Positions 63,069-64,000 of a DNA stretch of 64,000 bases are shown here, one piece after another. This stretch comes from DATMRF01 sp035566435 (GTDB lineage: Bacteria; Verrucomicrobiota; Verrucomicrobiia; Limisphaerales; UBA8199): positions 1-64,000 of the forward strand of contig DATMRF010000108.1 of the NCBI GenBank assembly GCA_035566435.1, written 5' to 3'. Each line of letters starts with the position of its first letter. The first letter of the stretch is position 1. The notes beneath the pieces are model-generated. The model was not told the origin of the DNA. It made no database searches and saw nothing but the letters and a program-made list of their open reading frames with translations. Made by a program: the position numbers and the translations under genes.

Positions 63069-64000
63069 ATGGACAGGATTAGCTTCTTAGCCGGCGTCGC
63101 TCTTATCTCAACCCTCACTCTCAGCCTGGCCGCCGAACCGCCCCGCAAGGTCGCCTCCGTCGAGGGCATCACCGAGTACCAGCTCGATAATGGATTGCGC
63201 GTTTTGGTTTTTCCCGACCGTTCGCAGTCAAAAGTGACGGTCAACATGACGGTCCTGGTCGGCTCGCGGCAGGAAGGATATGGCGAAACCGGCATGGCGC
63301 ACCTTTTGGAACACATGGTGTTCAAAGGTACACCCCGGCATCCGGCGGTTCCCAAAGCCTTGCAAGAGCACGGCGCCCAGTTCAACGGCAGCACCTCCAG
63401 CGACCGCGTCAATTACTTTGAAACGATGACGGCCAGCGACGAAAACCTCGCGTTTGGCCTCGACCTCGAATCCGACCGCCTCGTCAACAGCTACATCAAA
63501 CGCGCGGACCTCGAATCCGAAATGACCGTCGTGCGCAACGAATTCGAGCGCGGTGAAAACTCGCCCGCGGGCGTCCTGGGCAAGCGTGTCGCCGCCGCCG
63601 CCTACAATTGGCACAACTACGGCAAGCCCACCATCGGGAATCGCAGCGACATCGAACGCGTGCCGATCGAACGTCTGCAGGCCTTCTACAAAAAGTATTA
63701 TCAGCCTGATAACGTCGTGCTGGTCGTCGCGGGACGCTTCGATGAAGCCAAAGCGCTCGAGCTGGTCCAAAAGTATTTTGGCCCCATCCCGCGCCCCACG
63801 CGCACATTGGAGACGACCTACACCGAAGAACCGGCCCAGGACGGCGAACGCACCGTCACACTGCGGCGCGTCGGCGACGTCGGCGCCATCGAGGTCGCCT
63901 ATCATATCCCAGCTGGCCCGAACGAGGATTGGCCGGCGTTGCAGGTCCTGGCCAACATTCTCAGCACTCAGCCTTCCGGGCGGCTCTACAAATCTCTCGT
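63069..64000 (+). CDS. M16-family zinc metallopeptidase, 5' part
   Basis: At least 310 residues, running off the window edge. The signal peptide MDRISFLAGVALISTLTLS is followed by the M16 N-terminal domain with the inverted zinc motif HLLEH in GMAHLLEHMVFKGT, and a downstream conserved glutamate region (VVRNEFERGEN). The next segment (YYQPDNVVLVVAGRF) matches the second half-domain. Probably a periplasmic peptidase of about 450-900 residues. The start is the ATG at 63069. Confidence 0.92.
   Translation, partial: MDRISFLAGVALISTLTLSLAAEPPRKVASVEGITEYQLDNGLRVLVFPDRSQSKVTVNMTVLVGSRQEGYGETGMAHLLEHMVFKGTPRHPAVPKALQEHGAQFNGSTSSDRVNYFETMTASDENLAFGLDLESDRLVNSYIKRADLESEMTVVRNEFERGENSPAGVLGKRVAAAAYNWHNYGKPTIGNRSDIERVPIERLQAFYKKYYQPDNVVLVVAGRFDEAKALELVQKYFGPIPRPTRTLETTYTEEPAQDGERTVTLRRVGDVGAIEVAYHIPAGPNEDWPALQVLANILSTQPSGRLYKSL

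Overview
This is a GC-rich bacterial chromosome segment, most likely from Verrucomicrobiota (Limisphaerales/Pedosphaera-like, former subdivision 3). That is an inference from gene content: Tat-exported Gfo/Idh/MocA oxidoreductases in tandem, a GH78 rhamnosidase beside a DUF5009-type acyltransferase, a DUF3142 protein beside a TPR-LysM protein, a pilin-like coiled-coil protein, a TMTC-like TPR membrane protein, and many dispersed palindromes and short-period repeats between genes. I saw no rRNA, tRNA, CRISPR array, phage module or insertion sequence with a transposase.

Layout. 0-6 kb: a small secreted protein, a zinc-ribbon protein, a D,D-carboxypeptidase and a large TPR membrane protein. 5.7-11.2 kb: core genes, with fmt, a zinc ribbon and adk on the minus strand and lepA-lepB on the plus strand. 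11.2-18.6 kb: an 11-repeat propeller lipoprotein, an SGNH-like protein, an exported protein of unknown function and a two-component system. 18.6-32.1 kb: metabolism, with glgA, serS, a MOSC protein, aroB, a nadC-birA-coaX cofactor operon, two Tat oxidoreductases, a sirtuin and the NAD(P)HX repair enzyme. 32-36.3 kb: an ECF sigma factor, a membrane anti-sigma-like protein and a barrier-repeat/RDD membrane protein. 36.7-42.5 kb: an orphan DGQHR (DndB-like) protein, a LytS/LytTR pair and a cation/proton antiporter. 42.7-56.6 kb: leuD, GH20, a pilin-like protein, a flavin disulfide oxidoreductase, a secreted protease, DUF3142, TPR-LysM, glcD-glcF and an old-yellow-enzyme. 56.8-64 kb: GH78, DUF5009, a 3' remnant of an MFS gene, a CheY-like protein, a cupin and the 5' part of an M16 peptidase that runs off the window.

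The most unusual content is the repeats. One class is degenerate arrays with a 7- or 8-nt period, present in many gene gaps and abutting or containing start codons (octamers of the CTCCATCA type; heptamers of the CTTCTGC, AGTCTTT and CAACACG types). Such arrays also lie inside genes: a heptamer stretch encodes a hydrophilic linker in the TPR membrane protein, a 180-nt octamer array splits a signal peptide in frame, and a 10-nt array encodes the hydrophobic core of another signal peptide. The second class is short palindromes with 4-nt loops, whose arms differ between copies but stay complementary, plus a roughly 135-bp element present twice. No protein-coding defence system could be supported. 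The orphan DGQHR gene is the only defence-related homologue, and its usual partners are absent.
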